A DNA stretch of 64,000 bases from Cyanobacterium sp. uoEpiScrs1 (GTDB lineage Bacteria; Cyanobacteriota; Cyanobacteriia; Cyanobacteriales; Microcystaceae), in the NCBI RefSeq assembly GCF_947331815.1, contig NZ_OX373462.1, forward strand, positions 1,847,376-1,911,375, in the 5' to 3' direction. Each line of letters starts with the position of its first letter. Position 1 is the stretch's first letter. Both the position numbers and the translations under genes were made by a program. Below the pieces are notes generated by a model. It was given only the letters and a program-made list of their open reading frames with translations. It was not told the DNA's origin and ran no database searches. Shown in pieces: positions 49,181 through 58,584 of this stretch.

Positions 49181-49641
49181 TTCTTTTTTTTATGTAAAAA
49201 ACTTAAATTCTATTAAATTAGTATTAACTATTTTCAATTAAGGTTAGTTAATACTAATCTCTGTAATCAGAATTGTATTTTTACGTCGAAAATGTAAAGA
49301 TTTATTCTAAAACAGAAAATCTATTTTATGTCACTTTTTTGGACAAATAAAAAATCAATTCAGTTATAAGAATGAAACTTACTTTTATAGCTAGATTAGA
49401 GGAGAAACTAAAAGAGAAATTTTTACTTAACAGAAGAATAATCTGAATTAGTCTATATTTAAATCAATAAGGCAAAGCTGAGAAAAAATATTTTGATGTT
49501 CTTAAGCTAGATATTTTTTCTTTTTAAACCAAGACTTGTTAGAATCGACAGAACTCTTTCATTATCCGTCAATAGAGTATAAAAGAACTATTGGAAAGGA
49601 ATAGATAACCATAAATTTATGTTTGCGAGGAAATCATAACA
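49181..49641. other. Spacer between GH116 gene and first DUF4168 gene
   Basis: 461 bases, AT-rich, with the GH116 terminator and presumably the promoter of the next gene. A GAGGAAATC sequence precedes its ATG. No other feature. Confidence 0.5.
49217..49258 (+). terminator. 14-bp hairpin after the GH116 gene
   Basis: Arms 49217-49230 and 49245-49258 (ATTAGTATTAACTA and complement), 14-base loop. It lies 36 bases after the stop. Confidence 0.65.
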
Positions 49642-50166
49642 ATGTTTAAAAAACTACTCTTAGGAGAATATATCGGAGTATTACCTTTACTATTAGGAGC
49701 AGGAGGACTTCCAACGTGGAGTCAAACTGAGTTTCCTCTATTAGGAAGTACATTGAAACAGATGACTCAGGAGTATACTATTGTTCAGACTTTTAATAAT
49801 CCTACCGCAAAAGACTTAGAAAAATTTGCTCAAACTGTCAAAAAACAACGAAATTTAGCTCAAGATACTAAAGAAAAAATACTTGAAGTTCTTGATGGGG
49901 AAGGATTAAGTAGACAACGTTTTCGAGAAATAGCTCAACGAAAGAGTACTCTAGGAGTATCTATAGAAGACTTTTCAGATGAAGATTTTGAAAAGTTCAA
50001 GAATGTTTTCCCCAAAGTTAAAAAAATTGCTCAAGAAGATCTGCTTAAGCAAAAAAGATTAATAAGATCTCAAGGATTTACCATTCAGGAGTTTAATGCG
50101 ATCGCTACTGAAGTTCAAAATAATCCTTCTCTACAACGAGAAGTCCTTAGACTCATAAGAGACTAG
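49642..50166 (+). CDS. DUF4168 protein, exported (copy 1)
   Basis: 174 residues. The start (MFKKLLLGEYIGVLPLLLGAGG) is a signal-like hydrophobic stretch. The rest is helical: DLEKFAQTVKKQRNLAQDTKEKILEVLDGEGLSRQRFREIAQ and, at the end, IRSQGFTIQEFNAIATEVQNNPSLQREVLRLI, the typical DUF4168 pattern of FAxxV ... RFxEIA ... NPxLQxxV. Function unknown; periplasmic location inferred. The 3' end of the coding sequence forms the left arm of a 20-bp hairpin. It contains the only HIP1 octamer I noticed (50098-50105). A second family member lies beyond glgP. Confidence 0.85.
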   Translation: MFKKLLLGEYIGVLPLLLGAGGLPTWSQTEFPLLGSTLKQMTQEYTIVQTFNNPTAKDLEKFAQTVKKQRNLAQDTKEKILEVLDGEGLSRQRFREIAQRKSTLGVSIEDFSDEDFEKFKNVFPKVKKIAQEDLLKQKRLIRSQGFTIQEFNAIATEVQNNPSLQREVLRLIRD

Positions 50167-50192
50167 ATCTTGTATGAGTCTAAGGACTTCTC
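50138..50192 (+). terminator. 20-bp perfect hairpin enclosing the stop codon
   Basis: Arms 50138-50157 (inside the coding sequence) and 50173-50192 pair perfectly; the TAG stop at 50164-50166 is in the 15-base loop. TATACC follows rather than a T-run. Confidence 0.7.
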
Positions 50193-50441
50193 TATACCAT
50201 TGCTATTTTTAATTTAACTGGAAAATATGTAAGAAATATTTCAGTATATTTATTGATAACACAAATTTCTAATTATTAATTTAGAAAAAAATATTCGATA
50301 CTCTAACTTTCTCTCATTTAACTTCAATTTAGACTTGAACAAATCTTAACAATCTCAAGATTTGTTCAAAATAATTACAAGGACAACTCATTTTAAACTT
50401 AGAATCATATATCGTTTAATTAAGAAAGTAATACACAGCTT

Positions 50442-52931
50442 ATGAATGCATCTTTGTCCAAAAAATTTGCCACAGAAAATAATCCAACTAAATCAGAGAT
50501 AGAAACTCTCCAACGAGCAATATTCGATAATCTTTTTCACATTCAAGGAAAGTCTCCCGCTATTGCGACAAAAAATGATTTCTACATGGCTGTAGCTTAT
50601 ACTGTTCGCGATCACCTTCTTCAAAATTGGTTAAATACCATACAAACTAATTTTAAAGAAAATGTCAAGATAGTCTGTTACTTGTCAGCAGAGTTTCTAG
50701 TCGGTCCCCATTTAAGTAACAATTTAATCAACCTAGACATTGAAAACTCTATCTATAAAGCGGTAAAAGAATCGGGGCTTGATATTCAAGAATTAATAGA
50801 TACTGAAAAGGAACCTGGATTAGGTAGTGGAGGATTAGGCAGATTAGCTGCTTGTTATATGGACTCTTTGTCGAGCCTAGAAATCCCGGCTATTGGCTAT
50901 GGAATTCGCTACGAATTCGGTATTTTTAACCAAAAAATACGTGACGGTTGGCAAGTTGAAATTACTGACAAATGGCTACAACAGGGGAATCCCTGGGAGG
51001 TAGCTCGTCCTGAAGCTTCAGTTACTGTTAATTTCGGGGGGCATACAGAACCATATACTGATGAGTATGGAGTTTACCGAGTCCGTTGGGTTCCTGAGTA
51101 TGTGGTTAAAGGAATTCCCTACGATACCCCCGTGTTAGGGTACAAGGTTAATATTATCAACACCCTACGGTTGTGGAAATCGGAAGCATGTGAATCCTTT
51201 GATTTTCAACGTTTTGATTTGGGAGATTACTATGAAGCAGTCAATAGTAAGGTTAATTTAGAAAATATTAGCGCAGTTCTTTATCCTAATGATGAACCGA
51301 TTCAAGGGAAAAAATTACGGTTACAACAGCAATATTTTTTCGTCTCCTGTTCTCTACAGGATATGATTCGCACTCATTTGGGGAAAAATCCTAACCTAGA
51401 TAATTTTCATGAACAATGGGCTGCCCAAATGAATGATACCCATCCTGCTGTGGGAGTAGCTGAGTTGATGCGGTTATTAGTAGATATTCATCATTACGAA
51501 TGGGACCAAGCTTGGAAGATTGTTCAAAATACCTTTAGTTATACTAACCATAGTCTATTGCCTGAGGCATTAGAAAAATGGCCTTTGAGTGTATTTATTC
51601 AACTACTTCCTCGAATTGTAGAAATTATCTATGAAATCAATCAACGATTCCTTGAGCGTGTCCACATTAAATTTTTAGGGAATACAGAAAAACTTTCTAA
51701 CCTTTCTCTTATCGATGAAAGTGGGGCAAAATATGTCCGTATGGCTAATTTAGCCTGCGTTGGCTCTCATACAATTAATAGTGTTTCATCTCTACATTCA
51801 AAATTACTTAAAGAAACCGTATTGCGCGATTTTTATGAATTGTTCCCCGAAAAATTTATCAATGTTACCAACGGGGTTACTCCTCGTCGCTGGATAGTTC
51901 AAAGTAATCCTAGATTAACTCAATTAATTAAAGAAAAAATTGGGGATGATTGGATTAAACGTCTCGACAAATTACAGAAGTTAGAAGATTTTATAGATGA
52001 TTCGTCTTTTCGTCATCAATGGCGCATAGTCAAACGAGCAGTTAAGCAGGATTTAGCTGATTACATTCAAATAAACGGAGGTATTCAAGTTGACCCCACT
52101 TCTTTGTTTGATGTCCAAGTAAAGCGAATCCATGAATCTAAACGCCAACATTTGAATATCTTACATATCATCACCCTTTATAATCGTCTTAAGCACGATC
52201 CCAATTTGGATATTGTTCCTCGTACTTTTATTTTCAGTGGTAAAGCTGCTCCGGGGTATTTTATGGCTAAGAGGATTATAAAGTTAATTACATCGGTGGG
52301 AGATGTAGTGAATAATGATCCTGAGATCGGTAACAATTTAAAAGTCATCTTTCTTCCTAACTATAATGTCAGTCTAGGACAGCGGGTCTATCCAGCAGCT
52401 GATCTGTCAGAACAAATTGCTACTGCGGGGAAGGAAGTATCAGGAACAAGTAATATGAAATTTTCTCTCAACGGTGCGTTAACTATTGGAACTTTTGACG
52501 GTACTAATGCAGAAATTCAAGAGGCAGTAGCAAAAGAAAACTTTTTCCTGTTTGGGTTAACCAGTTCAGAAGTAAGCAAAGTTAAGTCCCAACAATATGT
52601 TCCGCGTCATTATTATGAGAAAAATGAGGAATTAAGAGGAGTTATTGATCTAATCAGTTCAGGATTCTTTTCCTACGGAGATTGTGACCTATTTAAACCA
52701 ATTATAGATAATCTATTGTATGATGACCCCTATCTTTTATTAGCAGATTACCAATCCTATATTGACTGTCAAGAAAAAGTAGATGAGGCATACAAGAACC
52801 AAGACTATTGGAGTCGAATGTCTATTTTAAACGTGGCACGAATGGGTAAGTTTTCTAGTGATCGCTCTATTCAAGAATATTGTGATCATATTTGGAATGC
52901 CAAACCTATTACTATCGAATTACAATCCTAA
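50442..52931 (+). CDS. glgP: Glycogen phosphorylase
   Basis: 829 residues, full length GT35. Key parts are YLSAEFLVGPHLSNNL, GLGSGGLGRLAACYMDSL, NDTHPAVGVAELMRLL, VTNGVTPRRW, VQVKRIHESKRQ and the PLP-lysine segment VSGTSNMKFSLNGALTIGTFDGTN (Lys about residue 672). It releases glucose-1-phosphate from glycogen, needed for respiration in the dark or during nitrogen fixation. With glgA in the same window the glycogen cycle has both a making and a breaking step. A cluster of stem-loops follows the gene. Confidence 0.97.
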   Translation: MNASLSKKFATENNPTKSEIETLQRAIFDNLFHIQGKSPAIATKNDFYMAVAYTVRDHLLQNWLNTIQTNFKENVKIVCYLSAEFLVGPHLSNNLINLDIENSIYKAVKESGLDIQELIDTEKEPGLGSGGLGRLAACYMDSLSSLEIPAIGYGIRYEFGIFNQKIRDGWQVEITDKWLQQGNPWEVARPEASVTVNFGGHTEPYTDEYGVYRVRWVPEYVVKGIPYDTPVLGYKVNIINTLRLWKSEACESFDFQRFDLGDYYEAVNSKVNLENISAVLYPNDEPIQGKKLRLQQQYFFVSCSLQDMIRTHLGKNPNLDNFHEQWAAQMNDTHPAVGVAELMRLLVDIHHYEWDQAWKIVQNTFSYTNHSLLPEALEKWPLSVFIQLLPRIVEIIYEINQRFLERVHIKFLGNTEKLSNLSLIDESGAKYVRMANLACVGSHTINSVSSLHSKLLKETVLRDFYELFPEKFINVTNGVTPRRWIVQSNPRLTQLIKEKIGDDWIKRLDKLQKLEDFIDDSSFRHQWRIVKRAVKQDLADYIQINGGIQVDPTSLFDVQVKRIHESKRQHLNILHIITLYNRLKHDPNLDIVPRTFIFSGKAAPGYFMAKRIIKLITSVGDVVNNDPEIGNNLKVIFLPNYNVSLGQRVYPAADLSEQIATAGKEVSGTSNMKFSLNGALTIGTFDGTNAEIQEAVAKENFFLFGLTSSEVSKVKSQQYVPRHYYEKNEELRGVIDLISSGFFSYGDCDLFKPIIDNLLYDDPYLLLADYQSYIDCQEKVDEAYKNQDYWSRMSILNVARMGKFSSDRSIQEYCDHIWNAKPITIELQS

Positions 52932-53030
52932 TCCCAAAACAATACTAGTATTAAATACTTAAACCCTAAATGGGAGTAACCTAACCGCTATTTACCATTA
53001 TTCTCATAAGTTGTTAAGGGAATGAAGGAA

Positions 53031-53324
53031 ACCTCGGAGAGGTATAAAAATGAACTTATCTTCAACAGTTAAAATAAATACTAATTTTAGCTGTTGACTT
53101 TTGCTATATCTAAAGTTTCTTTTAACAGAGAACTTTAGATATAAATAATCGATTGCGGAATACTATTCAATGCTCTCTAGATTTAGTTTCACTATCTTAA
53201 ACTAGCTCTTAAGTATACTTGACTGTGATCCAACGGAATAACTGGAATGATTAACGACCATAATAAGAAGCTTTCAAAGCTTCCACTAACAAATTAGATA
53301 TTTTTGACAAAAAATATCTAGTTT
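53031..53324. repeat. Cluster of five stem-loops after glgP
   Basis: In order: ACCTC/GAGGT (53031-53043), a 13-bp stem with one wobble pair (53063-53075 with 53084-53096), a perfect 13-bp stem (53105-53117 with 53131-53143), the palindrome GAAGCTTT-C-AAAGCTTC (53267-53283) and a 15-bp stem with one wobble (53291-53305 with 53310-53324). The first is 100 bases past the glgP stop. One may be its terminator; the rest suggest a structured RNA or stacked former terminators. Confidence 0.6.
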
Positions 53325-53897
53325 AAATCTTATGTAAGATAATTTTAATATATTTAAAAAATATTAAAAAAATTATAATTGAGTCGAGTTGAATCTATCA
53401 TAACAAATTTTTTATTAGTCTATTTTAGGACAATATTGTAATTTTTGTGTGTAAAAATATGCATAGTGTTTAGATTCCATGAAATATAACTAGATATTAA
53501 AAATATTTAATAAATTATTAATGTTAAAGTCAAGAGACATAAAGAGACTAATCAATAGACAATTATATTCGAATTAGATAAACTAACAATAAAGTGAGCT
53601 AACTGATTAAATTATTATCAGAATATTCAAAATAAATTACAGTTTAATTAATTATTTAGTACAAAAATGATACTGACAATATATTTGTGTTATCTTAACA
53701 TATAAGATTGATTAAAGTAGTATTATCTTTTAAGATTCATACCTAGGAAGTAAAAACTATTCTTTATTACATTATTTTCAACCTTTACTAGTATATTTTG
53801 TTGTTATTTGCATGTCAAATTTAATTATTATCTTAGTTGTTTAAATTACTTTTATAAAAACAATCAGTTTAAACACTATTTGTTTATTATATCATAA

Positions 53898-53931
53898 CTA
53901 TATTATGTTTATCATATTAAACATAATATAG
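53898..53931. repeat. Orphan 14-bp perfect inverted repeat
   Basis: Arms 53898-53911 and 53918-53931 (CTATATTATGTTTA and complement), six-base loop TCATAT. It is about 1 kb from any gene end. Confidence 0.55.
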
Positions 53932-54468
53932 CAAGAGTAAACCAATCTAGATAAAGACTATTTTTAGAACAAATTATAAAATAAAAATTATATAAATATA
54001 AGAAAATAGCATCTACGTTCTAATTTTTCTAGAAAATAAGCATTAAAAGAATCTAAATAAACTAAAAAATATTATATAGAGTGATTTAGTCTCAAATCAA
54101 AGGTATTTTTACTTAGTTCCTATCTGTGTAAATTAAAATATATAAATTACTTTAAATAAATTTAAGTTAAATATAAATAATATTTTTCTTAATTGTTTTC
54201 AAGTAATGGCGTTATTAAGATAGACTATACAGCTAATTATAGATAAATAAATTTTCATGACACATTATGGCAGAAACCTAATTTGCAAAAGTTATTATCC
54301 TACTATAGATACCAAACCAAACAAAGTTAAGACGCATAATTATAACAACTCTACAATATTATTGATTACAAGCTAGAGACTTGCAATTTTTAAGTTAATT
54401 ATGTTAGTCTCTGAAAAAAGTGGATACTTTTATATATTCATCAATAATCAATAAAATAAACTTGCCTA

Positions 54469-54957
54469 ATGTTTAAATTACTTTTGGCTGGAGGAATTAC
54501 AGGGATTTTATATTTATCTATATCCTTGCCTGTCTATGGTCAAATCGAAGCTAGAACTACTCAATTTTTTGAAGCTGATCATTCAGAAATTAGTCCTTTA
54601 GAACTGAGACAATTTGCTCAAATACTACAGCAATTTCAAGGAATTGATTATAGAACCCAACAGAGAATAGCAATGACAATAAAAAAAGGAGGACTAAGTT
54701 ACGAACGATTCATGGAAATTGGACAAAGTCATAACAACTATAATTATACGACTGGCCTTCAGGCTTCGTCAGAAGAACTAGATAAATTCCAGAAAACCGT
54801 AAGTAAAGTTGAAGAGGTTATCGTTAGTACAGAACAAAAAAAAGAACGCGTTATTCAATCTCAGGGGTTAGAAGTAAAGCGTTTTCGACAAATTGAAACT
54901 ATCATAGCTAAAGATTCTAAACTACAAAAAAAAGTACAACAGATGGTAGGTAACTAA
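54469..54957 (+). CDS. DUF4168 protein, exported (copy 2)
   Basis: 162 residues. Signal peptide MFKLLLAGGITGILYLSISLPVYGQ with a probable AxG-like cleavage site. The mature part matches the first copy in pattern: ISPLELRQFAQILQQFQGIDYRTQQRIAMTIKKGGLSYERFMEIGQ, then VIQSQGLEVKRFRQIETIIAKDSKLQKKVQQMV. Identity between the copies looks modest, so the duplication is old. Function unknown, location inferred as periplasm. It lies between a 1.5-kb empty region and petN. Confidence 0.85.
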   Translation: MFKLLLAGGITGILYLSISLPVYGQIEARTTQFFEADHSEISPLELRQFAQILQQFQGIDYRTQQRIAMTIKKGGLSYERFMEIGQSHNNYNYTTGLQASSEELDKFQKTVSKVEEVIVSTEQKKERVIQSQGLEVKRFRQIETIIAKDSKLQKKVQQMVGN

Positions 54958-55481
54958 ATATTTCTGAGTTACAAGTAACATTTTTACATATTTAGTATAT
55001 ACTAATGAATATCTTTTGTTAGGCAAAAATAATTAATCATAAAATTAACAACACTATTGAAAGCTGACAGACTTGATCACATTAATTAATTAAATTTGCA
55101 GATGGATTATGTGCTAATTAGTTTAAAGTCTATAGAGACTCAATCTTTTAGTTAATAACTATCACTGCTGTGAATAATGTAAAGGTAAATATTAATAAAT
55201 AATTCTCCACTCAATAGAGTAATCTCTAACTTTAACTATATTATTCATAATCTTAAAATAGATGAGCTTTAAAGGAATAATTTTATGATGAATTAATTAA
55301 TTATCCTGACAATCAGGTAATTGTATTAAAAACAATTAACTCTAAACTTTTTCCGTTAAACGATTTAAGATATTACGAGTTTGATACTTCCTCTCCCAGT
55401 ACTTCCATAACCCTACCTAAGATGAAGTATCATAGAATCTGTAATTTTGAACAAGTACATCAGTCACAGACATAAACAACT
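54958..55481. other. Spacer between DUF4168 copy 2 and petN
   Basis: 524 bases. The final 110 bases before petN are less AT-rich and probably hold its promoter. No further gene or strong hairpin is visible. Confidence 0.45.
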
Positions 55482-55571
55482 ATGGATATTTTGGCTCTCG
55501 GTTGGGTTGGTATTTTAGCTTTATTTACCTGGTCTCTAGCAATGGTTGTTTGGGGCCGTAATGGTTTCTAA
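55482..55571 (+). CDS. petN: Cytochrome b6f complex subunit 8 (PetN)
   Basis: 29 residues: [20 protein letters not shown] plus MVVWGRNGF, the PetN sequence almost letter for letter as in other cyanobacteria and plastids. A single transmembrane helix at the edge of the b6f complex, needed for its assembly or stability. It is easily missed because of its size. Its perfect preservation in an eroding region shows that the b6f complex is functional, passing electrons in respiration, photosystem I cycling or both. A 10-bp terminator lies 150 bases downstream. Confidence 0.96.
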   Translation: MDILALGWVGILALFTWSLAMVVWGRNGF

Positions 55572-55919
55572 AGAGTAGAAACAACGCCTATTTTCAATAT
55601 ATAGTCGCCCCAAGGTTATTAAACTTGGTTGATAGCGGTATTCTCTAGTTAATTAGTGTAAAGTAGCATAATTACTACCGTTAAGACTAAGATAAAAAAC
55701 AAGGCGATCAATCACTTACATAAGGGGAACAAATTTTTGTTCCCCTAATCTGTTAAACACAAAGCAATCTTTGTTTAATCTATGTATTTTTTGTCTTCGA
55801 TGATTAAAGTACCCAATAATAGGAACAGATTTTCAGTTTAAAAATTTAGGTACACTTTCGGCTTGTCGATAATTACTATGATGAAGGATAAGCCATAATC
55901 ATTAACAGTATAATCAAGA
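55572..55919. other. petN 3' region and trpS promoter
   Basis: 348 bases. The first 150, up to the terminator, contain small stems (CCAAG/CTTGG near 55603-55617) and are moderately G+C-rich, so petN has a long 3' UTR or is followed by a small RNA. The remainder precedes trpS. Confidence 0.45.
55723..55746 (+). terminator. 10-bp hairpin downstream of petN
   Basis: AGGGGAACAA (55723-55732) pairs with TTGTTCCCCT (55737-55746) around ATTT. G+C-rich base of the stem; nearest upstream gene is petN. Confidence 0.65.
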
Positions 55920-56930
55920 ATGTGCAAACAACGAGTATTATCAGGGGTTCAACCCACAGGAAATCTACATTTAGGTAATTATTTAGGAGCAATTAACAAT
56001 TGGGTAAAGATTCAGCAAAATTATGATAATTTCTTTTGTGTAGTAGACTTACATGCCATTACAGTTCCCCACAACCCTCAAATTTTAGCCCAGGATACCT
56101 ACACAATTGCCGCTCTTTACTTAGCCTGTGGCATCGATTTGGAGCATGCAACCATCTTTGTCCAGTCTCATGTAACAGCTCATAGTCAACTAGCTTGGCT
56201 ACTAAACTGTATCACTCCTCTCAGTTGGCTAGAACGAATGATACAGTTCAAGGAAAAGGCGCTTAAACAAGGAGAGAATGTCAGTGTCGGTCTACTCGAC
56301 TATCCTGTGCTGATGGCTGCCGACATTCTTCTGTACAATGCTGATTGCGTTCCCGTAGGAGAAGATCAAAAACAACATTTAGAATTGACTCGCAATATTG
56401 CTACCCGTTTAAATGATCAATTTGCGACTCCTGAGAGCCCAGTTGTGAAAATTCCTGAGCCTTTAATAAGAACTGAAGGTGCAAGGATTATGAGTCTAAC
56501 TGATGGTACACGTAAGATGTCTAAATCTGATCTTTCGGATATGAGTCGTATCAATTTATTAGATCCTCCTGAATTAATCATTAAAAAGATCAAACGCTGT
56601 AAAACTGATTCTATTCGAGGTCTAGAATTTGATAATCTAGAACGTCCTGAATGTAACAACTTATTAAAGTTATACGGTTTACTATCAGGTAAAACAAAAG
56701 AAGAAGTAATCTTTGAATGTCAAGGAATGGGATGGGGAAAATTTAAACCATTATTAAGTGAAACAACAGTAGAAGCGCTTAAACCTATTCAAATGAAATA
56801 TAAAGACATCATGGGTAATAAGGACTATTTAGAATCAGTTTTGAAAAAGGGAAAAGAAAAAGCTGAAGCTGTTGCCAACCAAACTTTAGAACGAATTAAA
56901 TTAGTTTTGGGCTATTTAGTACCTTTTTAA
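55920..56930 (+). CDS. trpS: Tryptophanyl-tRNA synthetase
   Basis: 336 residues, full length class Ic enzyme. VLSGVQPTGNLHLGNYLGAINNW carries the HIGH-type motif HLGN (about residues 17-20), and RKMSKSD (about 198-204) is the KMSKS loop. VPVGEDQKQHLELTRNIA is the tryptophan-binding region. It charges tRNA-Trp in the cytosol. Only 41 bases separate it from metF on the same strand, suggesting co-transcription. The tail (KEKAEAVANQTLERIKLVLGYL) is normal. Confidence 0.96.
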   Translation: MCKQRVLSGVQPTGNLHLGNYLGAINNWVKIQQNYDNFFCVVDLHAITVPHNPQILAQDTYTIAALYLACGIDLEHATIFVQSHVTAHSQLAWLLNCITPLSWLERMIQFKEKALKQGENVSVGLLDYPVLMAADILLYNADCVPVGEDQKQHLELTRNIATRLNDQFATPESPVVKIPEPLIRTEGARIMSLTDGTRKMSKSDLSDMSRINLLDPPELIIKKIKRCKTDSIRGLEFDNLERPECNNLLKLYGLLSGKTKEEVIFECQGMGWGKFKPLLSETTVEALKPIQMKYKDIMGNKDYLESVLKKGKEKAEAVANQTLERIKLVLGYLVPF

Positions 56931-56971
56931 AAACTACCTAAAAATCTTTAATCTTATCTATCATCATTCTT

Positions 56972-57883
56972 ATGATCAATCGTTTTCGACAAGCTATTCA
57001 AGACAAAGAATTTTTAATTACTGCGGAAGTGACTCCCCCCAAAGGAGGAAATCCTGTCCGTATGGTAGAGATGGCCCAACAACTCAAAGGGAGAGTTCAT
57101 GGGGTTAATGTAACTGATGGAAGTCGGGCTGTCTTGCGAATGTCTTCTATCGCGGCTTCAGCCTTGTTGTTGCAATATGGGATAGAGCCTATCTGTCAAA
57201 TGGCTTGCCGTGATCGTAATGTGATTGGACTACAAGCTGACCTAATGGGGGCTTATGCCCTAGGATTACGTAATGTTCTGGCGTTAACTGGTGATCCGGT
57301 TAACGCAGGTGATCATAAAAAAGCAAAGGCAATATTTGAGTTGGAATCTGTTAGGCTGCTCAAAATGATTGACAATCTTAACCGTGGGGTTGATTTTAAC
57401 AATAAATTTCTTCCTGATGATCCTCTGGATCTATTTGCTGGGGCAGCAGTTGATCCTCAATGTCCTAGTTGGTCTGGGTTACAGCGAAGATTCGAACGAA
57501 AATTAGCAGCGGGTGCACAATTTTTTCAGAGTCAATTGATTACAGATTTTGATCAATTAGATAAGTTTATGCATCAAATTGCTGCAGGAACAAACAAACC
57601 AATCTTAGCGGGGATCTTTCTTTTGAAATCGGCTAAAAATGCTAATTTTATTAATCGTAACGTTCCCGGCGTTAAAATTCCTGAAACAATTATTCAACGA
57701 TTGGCTAATGCAGAGGATGCTTTACAAGAAGGAGTTAAGATTGCTGCAGAACAAGTAAAACTGGCTAGAGAATTATGCCAAGGAGTTCATGTTATGGCTA
57801 TTAAACGCGAAGACTTGATTCCTAATATTTTAAATTTAGCAGGAGTTTCTCCTATTTCTTTTGAACAAGCTGTGATTAACTAA
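56972..57883 (+). CDS. metF: Methylenetetrahydrofolate reductase (MetF family)
   Basis: 303 residues, TIM barrel. FLITAEVTPPKGGNP has the catalytic Glu, NVTDGSRAVLRMSS and CQMACRDRNVIGLQADLMGAYALGLRNVLALTGDP form the FAD- and folate-binding barrel. GAQFFQSQLITDFDQL and ILAGIFLLKS follow. It reduces 5,10-methylene-THF to 5-methyl-THF for methionine synthesis. The sequence is of the cyanobacterial type and lacks the C-terminal regulatory domain of eukaryotic enzymes. Linked to trpS; ends at a terminator. Confidence 0.93.
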   Translation: MINRFRQAIQDKEFLITAEVTPPKGGNPVRMVEMAQQLKGRVHGVNVTDGSRAVLRMSSIAASALLLQYGIEPICQMACRDRNVIGLQADLMGAYALGLRNVLALTGDPVNAGDHKKAKAIFELESVRLLKMIDNLNRGVDFNNKFLPDDPLDLFAGAAVDPQCPSWSGLQRRFERKLAAGAQFFQSQLITDFDQLDKFMHQIAAGTNKPILAGIFLLKSAKNANFINRNVPGVKIPETIIQRLANAEDALQEGVKIAAEQVKLARELCQGVHVMAIKREDLIPNILNLAGVSPISFEQAVIN

Positions 57884-58584
57884 CTTAATATAAATTCTGG
57901 AGAAATAATGAATCTCTAGAATTTTTTAAAACCCTGTATTTATTCCTGAAAATTATTAAGTGTCCAGAGAAATAAATAAAATGTATCGTACTGTTTAACT
58001 GTAAAAATTTCTATTTTGATGCAAAATATATATGTTTAACAAATAAACACAAACAAATATAAGAATTATTTTATGAATTTAAGCTTTGCAACTGCTAAAG
58101 AACTTTTTGTTATGACATAAATCAATTTATATTATAACAAGAAGACAATATTTTTATTTGTCCTTTTCTAAAATTTAAATATTCCTGAAGCTATAGTATT
58201 TTTTCAAACAAAACTACCTTAGAGATGAACTGAAGAATACTGATGCACAAAATGTTGTTTTCTGAGAGAAAAAGCAAAAAATGTATATTAACCATTTATT
58301 TTGTTTGTATACTTTTGAACTTTTTTCTGTGTTGACTATAGGGGTTATTCTATAGAATAATAGTGAAGTGTAAATAAACAGAAAACTAGATGAGAAGTTT
58401 TATATATGTCTGATCAGTTTTTTTCTGTTTAAACTGTTTTTTATATTATTTTATCTAAAAAATTTGTAGTAGTTTTTGAAAAGAAAATATGCTACACTAA
58501 CTTTTGATTTAGCCCTAGAAATCTATTCATATTAAAGAGTCTTGGAATGAAAAAGCTATAATAATTATATTCGGTGTTAATAAT
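57884..58584. other. 0.7-kb gene-free spacer between convergent metF and tyrS
   Basis: After the metF terminator I see only AT-rich DNA with no coding frame and no strong hairpin for tyrS. Both neighbours end here, so no promoter is required. Confidence 0.5.
57892..57924 (+). terminator. 12-bp hairpin with T-run after metF
   Basis: AAATTCTGGAGA (57892-57903) pairs with TCTCTAGAATTT (57913-57924) with one G-T pair, then TTTAAAA follows. It starts nine bases after the stop and is a classic intrinsic terminator. Confidence 0.75.

Larger units (their letters stand above)
52932..54468. other. 1.5-kb gene-free region downstream of glgP
   Basis: The largest empty stretch in the window. The first 400 bases hold five successive stem-loops (described separately). 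After that the DNA is extremely AT-rich, with one orphan 14-bp hairpin at 53898-53931. No reading frame looks coding. Confidence 0.55.
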
